Below, one piece after another: positions 1 through 8,445 of a stretch of 64,000 bases of DNA. The notes under the pieces are model-generated. The model was not told where the DNA came from, ran no database searches, and was given only the letters and a program-made list of their open reading frames with translations. The position numbers and the translations under genes were made by a program. Where the stretch lies: assembly GCA_023436395.1 (NCBI GenBank), contig JAEZJJ010000036.1:62001-126000 (forward strand), written 5' to 3'. Source of the stretch: Bacillota bacterium. Its GTDB lineage: Bacteria; Bacillota; Clostridia; Lachnospirales; Cellulosilyticaceae. How positions within the stretch are numbered: position 1 is the stretch's first letter; every line of letters begins with the position of its first letter.

Positions 1-399
1 GAGTTCTGGCGAAAGCCAAGAAGCTACACTTGGATGAAGACGGCTCTTATTCTGTAATATTGTTCCTATTCCTGCCTCTGAAAGAAGTACCAATTCATTG
101 AGCGGATCAAGGCCAATCCCTTTATACTTTTTATTCTTATCTTGTTCATTTGTTTCAAAGGCTAAGAAATCTATATTCTCTGGCTTGTCTTTTCTCTTTT
201 TAGTAAGTGGATCTACTGGCAAATTAAAGCGTCTATTAATTTGATACTTCAGCCTTAACAAGGCGTCAATACCTGTTCCTCCTAGTCCAATCACTAACAT
301 AGGGTTGTCTATGGTATCTACTCTAATTTTCTTACTTACAATTCCCCCACCTTTTTGGATATCTAACTGTTCAATATGATCTCTAATAATCGGTTTCAT
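1..399 (-). CDS. Tubulin-like GTPase, N-terminal part (gene runs off the left edge)
   Basis: The first 133 codons are visible; the rest lies beyond position 1. The ATG at 399 follows a GGAGGAAAT ribosome binding site. Residues 34-46 read PMLVIGLGGTGID, a beta strand followed by a glycine-rich nucleotide loop, and LRLKYQINRRF follows. This matches the start of the bacterial tubulin-like family (Pfam Tubulin_2), whose full-length members are usually around 1000 residues. The family is predicted to bind GTP, and members often sit beside von Willebrand A genes, as here: the vWA gene ends 18 bp upstream on the same strand. The gene is the last visible member of a minus-strand operon that starts near 5074. 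The family call rests on the N-terminus only, and the diagnostic tubulin T4 loop cannot be seen in this window. Confidence 0.7.
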   Translation of the reverse strand, partial: MKPIIRDHIEQLDIQKGGGIVSKKIRVDTIDNPMLVIGLGGTGIDALLRLKYQINRRFNLPVDPLTKKRKDKPENIDFLAFETNEQDKNKKYKGIGLDPLNELVLLSEAGIGTILQNKSRLHPSVASWLSPEL

Positions 400-417
400 T
401 GATTTCCTCCCATGTTC

Positions 418-2193
418 TTATAATAAATACTCTATTTGCACTGTCTGTCCACTATCCCCAATGTTCATGCTTAGCTTATCACCTTTTTTCAGTTCAATGC
501 CTTCACTTACTTTAATCACTCTACCACTCTTTTCAATGGCATAAGCTGAATTATTATATAAAATCACCTTATCACCTGGTGCTGCTTTTAATATCACTTT
601 TTCCGTTTCTTTAAATTCTGGTGCAAAACCTAATAAAGCATGTAAGCTTACCTTCCCTTTAAATAAATTGAGCTTCTTGTATTGTGGAGGTGTAAGTTTT
701 CCTGTTGCATTATCCATAAGCTCTAATACCATTTGTCCTACAAGTGGTGTCTTAGCTATTTTATATGCCTTTAAGGCCACTATTATCCCTATTAATGCTG
801 CAATACCTAATAAACTTAGGACTATATAAAGCCATAAAGGAGTTTGTTCTTCCGTAGGTGTACTCTCAGTATTAAGAGGTGCTGTAGAGGCACTTAAGTT
901 TGCTGGTCCTACCTGAATCTGTTCCTCTTTGCTTTCTCTTATATAACTTGTATCTTCTACAATGACTTTAACCCTATAATCACCCTTATCTTTTAACGTG
1001 TATTGCCCCATAAACTCCTGTCCTTGAACAGTCATATTAATTCTTGTTTCTATACCTGTTGCTACATCAGTTAGGACTAAAAAAGCTTTAGCACTTTTAT
1101 AGAGATTTGGGTCATTAATGGCATTCCCTTGTAAACTTAAGTAAGCTCCTACTTCTAATTGATTACCTACCCCATAGCTGTTTTGAGCTAATGGTTTCAT
1201 GGTTACTTCAATATCGTAGTTATAGACTAAATCAATATTAATCTGGTCACCTTTAATACCTTTTACATAAAGCTTCCAATCTCCTTGTGCAGGCCTATTT
1301 AATTTTAAAAGGCTATAGTTACTAGAAGTATGTAATGTAATATCTTGTGAAGGTATTCCTCTATCCACACCACTTGGGTCTACTAGCCTAAACTCAACTG
1401 GTTGACTGGAAGTAGCTGACAAGTTTGCCTCTAGTACATTAGCATTTGGAATATTCACTTTGACTTCCTCAAAGTTACCTGTTCCCATCATGTTTCCTAG
1501 AGATTGCACCTTTAAATTAGAGTGGGCAGCAAAGATTTCTGTTAAAATATCAGGGAGTTCTGCTGGATCTTTTGTTGCAAATGCCTTTGCCTTTGTATCT
1601 ACGGAAATTTTCTCTAAGTAGACTTCATTAAGCTTGCCATTATCATTTAATCCGATTGTATAAATAGGATACCCTTTAGTTTGCGCTTCACTGATAATAG
1701 CCGCTAAGTCTGTATCAATATTGGCTAAGGTACGATTAGCTACTCCTCCTATGGCATTATTCCCATCCGTAAAGACTACAATAAGCGGACTATTTTGAGA
1801 TGCACTTCGCCCATTTAACATCTTTACTGCTTCTTTTAACCCTGCTGTTATATCTGTATACTCCAAATCTCTTGTAATACCATTTACAAATTGTTTAATC
1901 TCTTCTTTATCTGTCTGCGTCTTCACTATATCCATAGGATAAGTTTGTGAAACCTCAGAGCCATAGGTTATAACCCCTACTTGATTATCTGTAAAACCTA
2001 ACATATCCACAAATAACTTAACACCCTCTAATCCTAACTTATTAGGATCTGTTTCCTTCATAGAACCACTTGCATCTATCACAAGAACTGCATCTAATTG
2101 TGCATTATTAGGTGTTGCCATGAGCATATTAGGAAATAGAAGAAGCACTATAGCAAAACCTATTATAAAAATCTTACTTCTATGTTTTCTCAC
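418..2193 (-). CDS. Membrane-anchored von Willebrand factor A (vWA) protein
   Basis: This 591-aa protein starts at GTG 2193 behind AGGAGGTAATTA. A signal or anchor helix lies at residues 8-26. The metal-binding MIDAS motif DASGSMKE starts at D40, with TDITAGL near 113 and VFTDGNN near 141 supplying the other MIDAS loops, so the vWA domain appears competent for metal-dependent ligand binding. A beta-rich region follows (about 230-430), then a transmembrane helix (about 452-477) and a C-terminal segment of about 115 residues that resembles an FHA-like or small beta fold, although no FHA signature is certain. The expected topology is vWA outside and tail inside. It lies in one operon with the zinc-ribbon, single-pass and tubulin-like genes, with gaps of 14 and 18 bp. 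Its partner is unknown; contact with the neighbouring membrane proteins is inferred from the operon. Confidence 0.85.
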   Translation of the reverse strand: MRKHRSKIFIIGFAIVLLLFPNMLMATPNNAQLDAVLVIDASGSMKETDPNKLGLEGVKLFVDMLGFTDNQVGVITYGSEVSQTYPMDIVKTQTDKEEIKQFVNGITRDLEYTDITAGLKEAVKMLNGRSASQNSPLIVVFTDGNNAIGGVANRTLANIDTDLAAIISEAQTKGYPIYTIGLNDNGKLNEVYLEKISVDTKAKAFATKDPAELPDILTEIFAAHSNLKVQSLGNMMGTGNFEEVKVNIPNANVLEANLSATSSQPVEFRLVDPSGVDRGIPSQDITLHTSSNYSLLKLNRPAQGDWKLYVKGIKGDQINIDLVYNYDIEVTMKPLAQNSYGVGNQLEVGAYLSLQGNAINDPNLYKSAKAFLVLTDVATGIETRINMTVQGQEFMGQYTLKDKGDYRVKVIVEDTSYIRESKEEQIQVGPANLSASTAPLNTESTPTEEQTPLWLYIVLSLLGIAALIGIIVALKAYKIAKTPLVGQMVLELMDNATGKLTPPQYKKLNLFKGKVSLHALLGFAPEFKETEKVILKAAPGDKVILYNNSAYAIEKSGRVIKVSEGIELKKGDKLSMNIGDSGQTVQIEYLL

Positions 2194-2207
2194 TTAATTA
2201 CCTCCTC

Positions 2208-3977
2208 CTACTCTTTAGTCATCTCAATGATTCGTATTTTGGGCCTTAATACTTCTAAATTTAAAGAAGTACTGTAATAAGGTTCCATCCCTACCATTTC
2301 ACCAATAATGGTATAAGTGCCTTTATGAATTGCCTCACCATTTTCGTAATAAAGATAAGCCATGGCATCTGAGTAATAGGTGTCTCCTGTATAATAGTAT
2401 CCATTTCCATTGCCATCAGGAGCTTCTTCTACTATGTAGCAATTCAGTTTAACCATTTGTCCTATATATGCCATTAGATTAGTATCAGATAAACTAATAG
2501 GGGTAGCTGCTATTTCTTGCCTTTCATAGCCTTCTTCTCCCAATAGATAGTCATAGGTATATAATACTTCTTCATCTGTTGGATTGGTGACTCTCACATG
2601 CTTGATGCCACCTACTAATTCTATACTTTCTCCCTCAAAGCTTTTTACTAAGTTAAGGCCGTTATCCTCCAAACGTAACACGATATATTTGCCATTACCT
2701 GCTTGTGCCCACATTCCTTTTAACCCTATTAAATTTTCCTCTGCCTCTATTCTTTCTAATTCCTCTATACTTATATTTAACTGATTTAAACCAATGGTAT
2801 AATTTTTCACTTCATATTCTTCAGCATTTCCTATTAACAAGTATAATTCTAATTCATTAGTGGTTTTATTAATGGCTACAAGATACTTATCTGCGCTAAA
2901 ATTTCCCTCTCCTACTTGTAGTAATGGATAATTTTCTAAAGGCTTCTCAAGTAACATTTCGGGCTGATCATACTTTTGCATCTTCTTTGCTACTTCTATT
3001 TCCTTTGTGTAATCTTTAAAGTAATGTAAGTCTTGATAGAGCTTAATAAGCGTATCATACTCTTTTACTTTTAATAATCCTTCTATCTCTTTTTCTTTAT
3101 CTTCCATAAAGTGAGTTACTATTTCCTCTACCTTAGCATCCTTATAACCTATATTAGCCTCATCTCGGTAGGTGCTTATGTAATTGCTAAAGGCTGCCAA
3201 GTCTTCTTTAGACTTTTGAAGCATTGTTTCATACATAAAAGCCCGCGTTTGAGGAGTTAGCCACTCTGTATCAAAACCATACTTTTTATTCTGGGTATAA
3301 ATATCATTAAGGATATCTATAAATGTCCTAAATCCACTTATACCATTATTGGTCATATAATGATCATAAAGTAGCTTGTCACTGGTTTTAAATAATTCCA
3401 CAATAGTAGTTTCTTTATCCTGAGTAAAATAATGCTCGGGTATTAAAAATATTTTTTCTTTTGCCCAATTATAATCTCCTTGAAGGGGGCTTTGCAGTAT
3501 ATGAGTTACCTGAACTTTAAAATATCCCCATCCTTCATGAATCGCCTTATCAACTGGATACTTTTCTAACAGATACCTTTTTTGAGCTTCTGATAAACTT
3601 TGAAAATTTGAGGCTTTATATTCAGCTACCTCTTGGGCAAATGTATCTATATCTTCCTCTTGCCTACTTATTGTTACTCGATCATTTAAATCTTGTATAT
3701 AGTCTTTATAATCTGTAATCCAAAGTAAATCTTCAAGAGCTTCTCTTGTTTCTTCTGGCTTATAGTTAAACCAATTATATCCTCTTGCTCTTTTCAAACT
3801 CTCTTCTGCTTCAATCCACAAGCCCTCTTGATAATGTGTTAGCCCCTCATTTATAAGTCCCATCTTGTTTAAAATATGTCTGACCTTAAACCCTGCCAAG
3901 ACTATACTTCCTATAAGTCCTATAATAATTATTTTCTGAACTAACTTTTCTCTTTGGTATCTATTCCGTCTATGCAT
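2208..3977 (-). CDS. Single-pass membrane protein with large extracellular region, unknown function
   Basis: The protein has 589 aa and starts at ATG 3977 behind GGGGAGGTAAGGA. A short basic N-terminus (MHRRNRYQREK) leads into one hydrophobic helix at about 14-32, so most of the protein should be outside the cell. Residues 40-72 (HYQEGLWIEAEESLKRARG) look like one TPR-type helical hairpin. The middle is highly charged and helical. The last 120 residues are beta-rich and Tyr/Gly-rich, ending in a segment that could be an OB-like fold. I recognise no catalytic motif. The start overlaps the end of the upstream zinc-ribbon gene by 8 bp and the vWA gene follows after 14 bp, so translational coupling and a shared complex are likely. 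Confidence 0.7.
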   Translation of the reverse strand: MHRRNRYQREKLVQKIIIIGLIGSIVLAGFKVRHILNKMGLINEGLTHYQEGLWIEAEESLKRARGYNWFNYKPEETREALEDLLWITDYKDYIQDLNDRVTISRQEEDIDTFAQEVAEYKASNFQSLSEAQKRYLLEKYPVDKAIHEGWGYFKVQVTHILQSPLQGDYNWAKEKIFLIPEHYFTQDKETTIVELFKTSDKLLYDHYMTNNGISGFRTFIDILNDIYTQNKKYGFDTEWLTPQTRAFMYETMLQKSKEDLAAFSNYISTYRDEANIGYKDAKVEEIVTHFMEDKEKEIEGLLKVKEYDTLIKLYQDLHYFKDYTKEIEVAKKMQKYDQPEMLLEKPLENYPLLQVGEGNFSADKYLVAINKTTNELELYLLIGNAEEYEVKNYTIGLNQLNISIEELERIEAEENLIGLKGMWAQAGNGKYIVLRLEDNGLNLVKSFEGESIELVGGIKHVRVTNPTDEEVLYTYDYLLGEEGYERQEIAATPISLSDTNLMAYIGQMVKLNCYIVEEAPDGNGNGYYYTGDTYYSDAMAYLYYENGEAIHKGTYTIIGEMVGMEPYYSTSLNLEVLRPKIRIIEMTKE

Positions 3978-4890
3978 TCCTTACCTCCCCTACTAAGGCC
4001 GTAAGCTTACTTACTATTTCCGCTCTAAGTACAGGATCTATAATACCATCTTGAATTTTCATTAATCTTAGTAGTCTATCTTTAGGCAAGTATGTTAAAT
4101 ATTCCTTTAGCACCACAGCATACTTATTTAATAGGAATTTTGAGCGAAGTGCCCCACCTAGTACACTTGCTAGTATTTCCTCACCTTTCTCTTCTGTTAA
4201 CACTTGCTGCCTATAATTGATGATGTAATTGATTGCCGCTTCATCAATAAGTTCTTTTTTAACCTTCGATACCTCATAGATATATCTAATGAGTAACATA
4301 TTGCACTGGGTTAAAAGGACAGTTTTTAGTTCTAATGGCATATCACTTCTAAGATGAAAATGATTTAAGCAAATAAGTTTATATGCCCTTAATTCTTCTC
4401 CATCCATTAGCCCACTTAAATATCTCAATTTTTCATAAGCTTCTAAATAACCCCCTGCACTAATCTGCTCTTTACACTGTTCCCACTGCATTATTAAATC
4501 GGCTTTAATTTTGTTACTATTTGCTTTAACATGCTTTTCTAATTCTTTCTTACAATAAGCTTCTTTGTACCTGAAATAGATAAGCCCATAGAGTATTAAA
4601 CTGACTACTGCACTCATTGTTCCCAAGAAAATCATCATAAAACTCATACTTACACTAAACATGAGGATATATAAAATAACTAAAATTCCTAACCCATTGA
4701 TAAAACGCTTTTTAACAGTCTTTTCAGCTATATATTCTAATGAAACATGCATTTCGCCCTTTGCACATTTAATACAGGCCTTCTCATCATTTATGTGATA
4801 GGTTTTACAGTTCATACAATAAACTAAATAGTCTAGCTTACTTTGATATACTGGTAATTGATTAAACTGTACTACTAACTTTTCTGCCAT
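3970..4890 (-). CDS. Zinc-ribbon membrane protein, unknown function
   Basis: The protein has 306 aa and starts at ATG 4890 behind AAAGGAGCTACAT. The N-terminus carries a C-x2-C ... C-x2-C knuckle (C25, C28, C39, C42; CMNCKTYH and CIKC), as expected for a small zinc ribbon facing the cytoplasm. Two closely spaced hydrophobic helices at about 62-108 follow. The remaining 200 residues are charged and helical with no recognised fold. It overlaps the next gene by 8 bp. Zinc-ribbon plus transmembrane proteins are common partners in multi-protein membrane complexes, but nothing here defines a reaction. The function is unknown. Confidence 0.7.
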   Translation of the reverse strand: MAEKLVVQFNQLPVYQSKLDYLVYCMNCKTYHINDEKACIKCAKGEMHVSLEYIAEKTVKKRFINGLGILVILYILMFSVSMSFMMIFLGTMSAVVSLILYGLIYFRYKEAYCKKELEKHVKANSNKIKADLIMQWEQCKEQISAGGYLEAYEKLRYLSGLMDGEELRAYKLICLNHFHLRSDMPLELKTVLLTQCNMLLIRYIYEVSKVKKELIDEAAINYIINYRQQVLTEEKGEEILASVLGGALRSKFLLNKYAVVLKEYLTYLPKDRLLRLMKIQDGIIDPVLRAEIVSKLTALVGEVRNA

Positions 4891-4930
4891 ATGTAGCTCC
4901 TTTAATCCTATGTTTAAAGTTTTTCTAGTC

Positions 4931-5074
4931 TTATTGATTAACTAATACCCCGAGCTCTTCTCCTATTATTCTCTTGTCTTTGGCTCTCTTTTTATATTTA
5001 AGCCCTGAAAAAAAGTAATGACCTAATAAAACTATTTGAATTCCACTCATAATACCTAATAATATAATAGACAT
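4931..5074 (-). CDS. Small membrane peptide (47 aa) heading the tubulin-like/vWA operon
   Basis: A 47-codon ORF starts at ATG 5074 behind AGAGGTGAAAG, a good ribosome binding site with normal spacing. One hydrophobic helix (SIILLGIMSGIQIVLLG, residues 2-18) is followed by YFFSGLKYKKRAKDK, a positive-inside cytoplasmic tail, and an acidic end. The next gene begins 40 bp downstream on the same strand, so it looks like the first cistron of the operon. No homologue is recognised. The ribosome binding site, the membrane-peptide composition and the position support a real gene; short length is the main doubt. Confidence 0.55.
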   Translation of the reverse strand: MSIILLGIMSGIQIVLLGHYFFSGLKYKKRAKDKRIIGEELGVLVNQ

Positions 5075-5212
5075 CTTTCACCTCTGTATCCTATAATCTA
5101 TACTTATTATACGCTCCCCCATATTATTTCACAATAAAACTATCTTTACATTATTCTTAATTTTATATTAAATTTCCTCATGTAAAACTTAAGATTTCTT
5201 AATAAATATAAA

Positions 5213-5244
5213 AAGAACTATCCCTATTTATAAGATAGTCCTTT
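5213..5244 (-). terminator. Rho-independent terminator after the nitrilase-family gene
   Basis: A 10-bp stem AAGGACTATC/GATAGTTCTT with a 10-nt loop, read on the minus strand, lies 8 bp past the stop of the carbon-nitrogen hydrolase. It is followed by an A/T-rich stretch. Confidence 0.6.
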
Positions 5245-5251
5245 ATAATCC

Positions 5252-6151
5252 TTATATTTCCATTTCTATTTGTGCTAGCTCCTGATACCAGCCAGCATAA
5301 AGATTAGGCCTAAAGTCTGAACGACCTAATCTATTATTTTCTTCATAAATCCCTCTTTCAGCTAAAGCTAAATCAATAGTAGCTATATAAAGTTCTTCCT
5401 CTTCGCCTTCTGTATCCCCAAAAGGCTTTCCTGCATAATAATGTACTTCTTGCATCTTTCTAGAAGGTCCTATAATACTGCTACCACCCCAAAATTCATT
5501 TACAAGATCCCTTCCACATAAATTGGCAGTTGCTACATAGATGCCATTCATTAAAACTGTACTTTCAAGTGTTGTCCTCCCCTTAATAGCTCCTCTGCTT
5601 TTTGCATAAGCAGTACTATTAACCACTAACCTTGCCCCTTTAGCAGCATAGTAACGAATAAGCTCTGGAAAAGCATATAAATCATAGCAAATAGCAATGC
5701 CTATAGGCCCCCATGGTGTGTCTATTAACAAAGGGTATTGTCCTGGAGTTGCCCAGTTGGGTTCATCTAAGGCAAGGTGAATTTTTCTATAGGTATAACT
5801 TCTATGATCTGATGTAACTACTAATGCGGTATTATGAATGATGTTGTCACCCTTCTTATTTTTCTCTGGCATTCCTAATACCACATAAATTTCATGAGCA
5901 TTTGCTATATCTAATAACTGACTTACCATTTCTCCATACTTACTCTCCGCTAATTTCACATGCATTTTCTGTTCCTTGTCTACTTCTTTTTGGTCATCAT
6001 ATCCTGTTAGACATAACTCTGGAAAAACGAGAAAATCAACACCTCTCTTGCTAGCAGCTTCGATATACCCTACTATTCGCTCATAGTTAAAATTCTTCTC
6101 TCCCCATTTGGCATGAAAATTAACAACCCCTATTGTTATCACTTCTTTCAT
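5252..6151 (-). CDS. Carbon-nitrogen hydrolase (nitrilase superfamily)
   Basis: This cytoplasmic amidase-type enzyme of 299 aa carries the whole catalytic triad of the nitrilase superfamily: Glu45 in VFPELCLTGYD, Lys123 in YRKIHL and Cys155 in GIAICYDLYAFPE. The length is typical for branches acting on small amides or N-carbamoyl compounds. The substrate cannot be told from sequence. I place the start at ATG 6151 because AGGTGAGGTG lies 6 nt upstream; an in-frame GTG at 6160 would overlap that site. It is monocistronic, with a terminator just downstream. A following small ORF (6194-6448) is convergent in neither direction and probably independent. Confidence 0.85.
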   Translation of the reverse strand: MKEVITIGVVNFHAKWGEKNFNYERIVGYIEAASKRGVDFLVFPELCLTGYDDQKEVDKEQKMHVKLAESKYGEMVSQLLDIANAHEIYVVLGMPEKNKKGDNIIHNTALVVTSDHRSYTYRKIHLALDEPNWATPGQYPLLIDTPWGPIGIAICYDLYAFPELIRYYAAKGARLVVNSTAYAKSRGAIKGRTTLESTVLMNGIYVATANLCGRDLVNEFWGGSSIIGPSRKMQEVHYYAGKPFGDTEGEEEELYIATIDLALAERGIYEENNRLGRSDFRPNLYAGWYQELAQIEMEI

Positions 6152-6193
6152 ATGTAACACCTCACCTTATTATCAATACTTTATTTTTTAAAT

Positions 6194-6448
6194 TTATTCA
6201 CATATTGAGGATAAAAAGACTATATTCTGTGTATAACCTGTTGTTTTTTTGTTAATATCTCTATTTTTGTGGGGATAATAAAAAAAACCTGTAAGAAATG
6301 CTGTTAATTTAACTATTCCATCTGAACCAAATAGCATGCCTAATAAAATAAATGCCAGTATCATTTGAATCCCTATCTTACTAGAAATCTTATTAAGCGC
6401 ACTGTAGATGCGCATAATTGCTGCTATGCCTAAAATATAATTTGCCAT
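6194..6448 (-). CDS. Small hydrophobic protein (84 aa), hypothetical
   Basis: The ORF starts at ATG 6448 behind a G-rich TAGGGGGG site 1 nt away, which is tight spacing. Residues 3-15 and 27-57 are hydrophobic, giving one or two membrane helices, with a basic segment (YPHKNRDINKKTTG) and an odd C-terminus. No family is recognised. It could be the truncated remnant of a larger membrane protein, because the tail after residue 60 looks like random translation. Coding status is uncertain. Confidence 0.4.
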   Translation of the reverse strand: MANYILGIAAIMRIYSALNKISSKIGIQMILAFILLGMLFGSDGIVKLTAFLTGFFYYPHKNRDINKKTTGYTQNIVFLSSICE

Positions 6449-6549
6449 CCCCCCCTATTACTTTATATTTAACTACAGTCAAAATATCCTTTTAAATCTA
6501 GGCCCCCACCCAATCATATGATTATTTTTAACTATAGTTTTATAGATAA

Positions 6550-6584
6550 AAAGAGCTATAAGATAATTATCTTATAGCTCTTTT
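6550..6584 (-). terminator. Terminator of tRNA-Gly(UCC)
   Basis: This is a nearly perfect palindrome of about 34 bp: AAGAGCTATAAGAT pairs with ATCTTATAGCTCTT and a T-run follows on both strands. It starts 7 bp past the tRNA 3' end on the minus strand. Confidence 0.75.
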
Positions 6585-6590
6585 GAATCA

Positions 6591-6661
6591 AGCGGGTGAT
6601 GGGAATCGAACCCACGTAGTCAGCTTGGAAGGCTGAAGTTCTACCATTGAACTACACCCGC
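6591..6661 (-). tRNA. tRNA-Gly (anticodon UCC)
   Basis: The 71-nt gene folds as a full cloverleaf. The acceptor arm GCGGGTG pairs with CACCCGC, the anticodon loop CTTCCAA is closed by TCAGC/GCTGA and carries TCC, and the T-loop is GGTTCGATTCC. The discriminator is U and no CCA is encoded, both normal for this tRNA in clostridia. It is transcribed alone from the promoter at 6685-6713 into the terminator at 6550-6584. Confidence 0.95.
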
Positions 6662-6684
6662 ATTCACTATTTAATACACTATAG

Positions 6685-6713
6685 ATAATACATTATCTCC
6701 TACCCTATGTCAA
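6685..6713 (-). promoter_or_regulatory. Sigma-A promoter of tRNA-Gly(UCC)
   Basis: On the minus strand, TTGACA (6713-6708), a 17-bp spacer and TATTAT (6690-6685) lie 24 bp before the tRNA 5' end. Confidence 0.75.
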
Positions 6714-6778
6714 GCATGGTTTTACATTAAAATAAGCTTATCTACTACATACTTCATCTACTCTCTATACGTTTTAAT

Positions 6779-6804
6779 AAAAGGCATTCTATGGAATGCC
6801 TTTT
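6779..6804 (-). terminator. Terminator after the zinc-ribbon membrane protein gene
   Basis: A stem AAAGGCATTC/GAATGCCTTT with a 4-nt loop lies immediately past the stop at 6810, with a T-rich tail on the minus strand. Confidence 0.65.
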
Positions 6805-6809
6805 ATTCA

Positions 6810-7397
6810 TTAATCATTTTTTTGTCCACAGCTTGCACAGAAAAGAGCATCTTCTTGTAGTGGTTGCCCACAATTTTTACAGAATGCTTTTGGTGTTGTA
6901 GTAGATGCTGTTGGTGCTGTTTTAGCGGTAAACTGATCTATTACTGATTGTGGTAGTTCAACTTGACTTACAAACATGTCCGCTGCACTACTTTCTTTAC
7001 CTGAAAGTTTTTTATTAATTTCACTTGTATTTTTACAAATAATAATAAGTAATAATAAGAACTCATATCCGAATCTTAGCATAACATTACCAACAACTAA
7101 TATAGTAAGTCCTGCTCTAAAGGAACTACTAAATAATGTAACTATTCCTACTAATGTTAGGAAACATGCACAAATGAGATACACTACTTTTAAAATGGCT
7201 TCTACTAATAGTTTTTTAAAAGCAAGGAAATCATAAAGCCAACCTACAAATCCTGCGAACTTCTTATCATTTTTAGGTGATAGGAAAAGGAAATAGAGTA
7301 GTATACCTGCAATAATTGCTACTATGGCACATACACCCATAGCCCCACTTGCACCACTACCATATCCATATCCTCCATAATACCTATCAATTGACAT
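6810..7397 (-). CDS. Membrane protein with C-terminal zinc ribbon
   Basis: The protein has 195 aa and starts at ATG 7397 behind GGGGGTGGAATT. It has a Gly/Tyr-rich N-terminus (YYGGYGYGSGASGAMG), hydrophobic helices at about 20-40 and 70-130, a Ser/Thr/Pro linker, and a C-terminal zinc ribbon CKNCGQPLQEDALFCASCG with two CxxC knuckles (about 173-192). Such zinc-ribbon tails are common in uncharacterised clostridial membrane proteins. The function is unknown. It is monocistronic with its own terminator. Confidence 0.75.
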   Translation of the reverse strand: MSIDRYYGGYGYGSGASGAMGVCAIVAIIAGILLYFLFLSPKNDKKFAGFVGWLYDFLAFKKLLVEAILKVVYLICACFLTLVGIVTLFSSSFRAGLTILVVGNVMLRFGYEFLLLLIIICKNTSEINKKLSGKESSAADMFVSQVELPQSVIDQFTAKTAPTASTTTPKAFCKNCGQPLQEDALFCASCGQKND

Positions 7398-7563
7398 AAT
7401 TCCACCCCCATATAAATTTATACAGCAAAATATTTTTATATAAATTTATTCTAACATAATTTGGTTAAGTTTCAAACAAAAAGTAATAGAGCCACCCCAT
7501 TGACACCCATTACCTTACAACTTCATAATGAATTTCAACAAATTAGCTATAGCGATTAATCAG

Positions 7564-8208
7564 TTATCCTCTATCTTCTAAAAGCAACACAAGAAGTGGT
7601 GTTGTTTGAGCTGGGATGCTACGTGTAGTCACATCATAAATAACGGCTGCATTTTTATTTTTAATGTCCTCAGCAGTAAAGACTCTGCATTCACCTTTTG
7701 TGTTCATAATCACTGTGTTTTCACCAATATTAAGCTTCAAGGTATTAGCTTCATTTACTAGATTTTCATCAAAGTATGCTACTTATACTGAATTTTCAGA
7801 TGAATTGATTATCACTAAGACAGCTGAAGATGACATAGGTGGCATGCTTAATGCCATTGGTGAATTTTTAGGATATACAACAGTTACTTCCATGCCCTCT
7901 TTTAAATCCTTTTGGGATTTAAGGCTTAATGTATTGGCATCTAATACAACTACTTCCGGCTGCAAGTTAAAAAAGATACCGTTGCTATAATCTCCTACCA
8001 AAATACGTGTGCCATGTTTTGTTGGAGCTATTTCTGTTATTTCACCCTTTTGAACTGTATATAATCCCTTTTCTTCTTTTTGATTCATAGCAATCTGACA
8101 TCCTCGTTCTACTTCATTGTTGGTCACTACTTGGGCTATAATACTAGCTTGTAATCCTAATAATAAACTCACTCCTAGTATTATACTTATAAATTTCCTC
8201 TTATGCAC
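7564..8208 (-). pseudogene. Secreted protein gene interrupted by an in-frame TAA
   Basis: Reading starts at GTG 8208 behind GAGGGTGAGAAA with a signal peptide (residues 5-25, FISIILGVSLLLGLQASIIA) and continues to TAA at 7785-7783 (141 aa). The same frame then stays open for 72 more codons (VAYFDENLVNEANTLKLNIG and on) to TAA at 7566-7564. The downstream part is clearly coding-like, so the ancestral protein was about 214 aa. One base change (for example AAA to TAA, giving Lys) explains the break. The composition (TRILVGDY, GMEVTVVY, SLKSQKDL) resembles clostridial secreted beta-rich proteins that often accompany copper-amine-oxidase-like stalk domains, but no domain is certain. A sequencing error or programmed readthrough cannot be excluded. 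Confidence 0.7.
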
Positions 8209-8445
8209 TTTCTCACCCTCCTAGAATATCTTCTATTTTAATATGAACTAACTCTCTTTATTATATCCCATATTTATGATGCAAAGTACTTATGTTATCT
8301 ATTTACAACTATTTATCTAATACATTAAAGACTCTTATGATACTTCTACTACTTCTTATTTGAAATAGTAGTATTTTTTTACTGTGAGATAATATATAAT
8401 TATATAAACAAATCAGAATTTTATCATCTGTCAGGGGAGGGTTAG

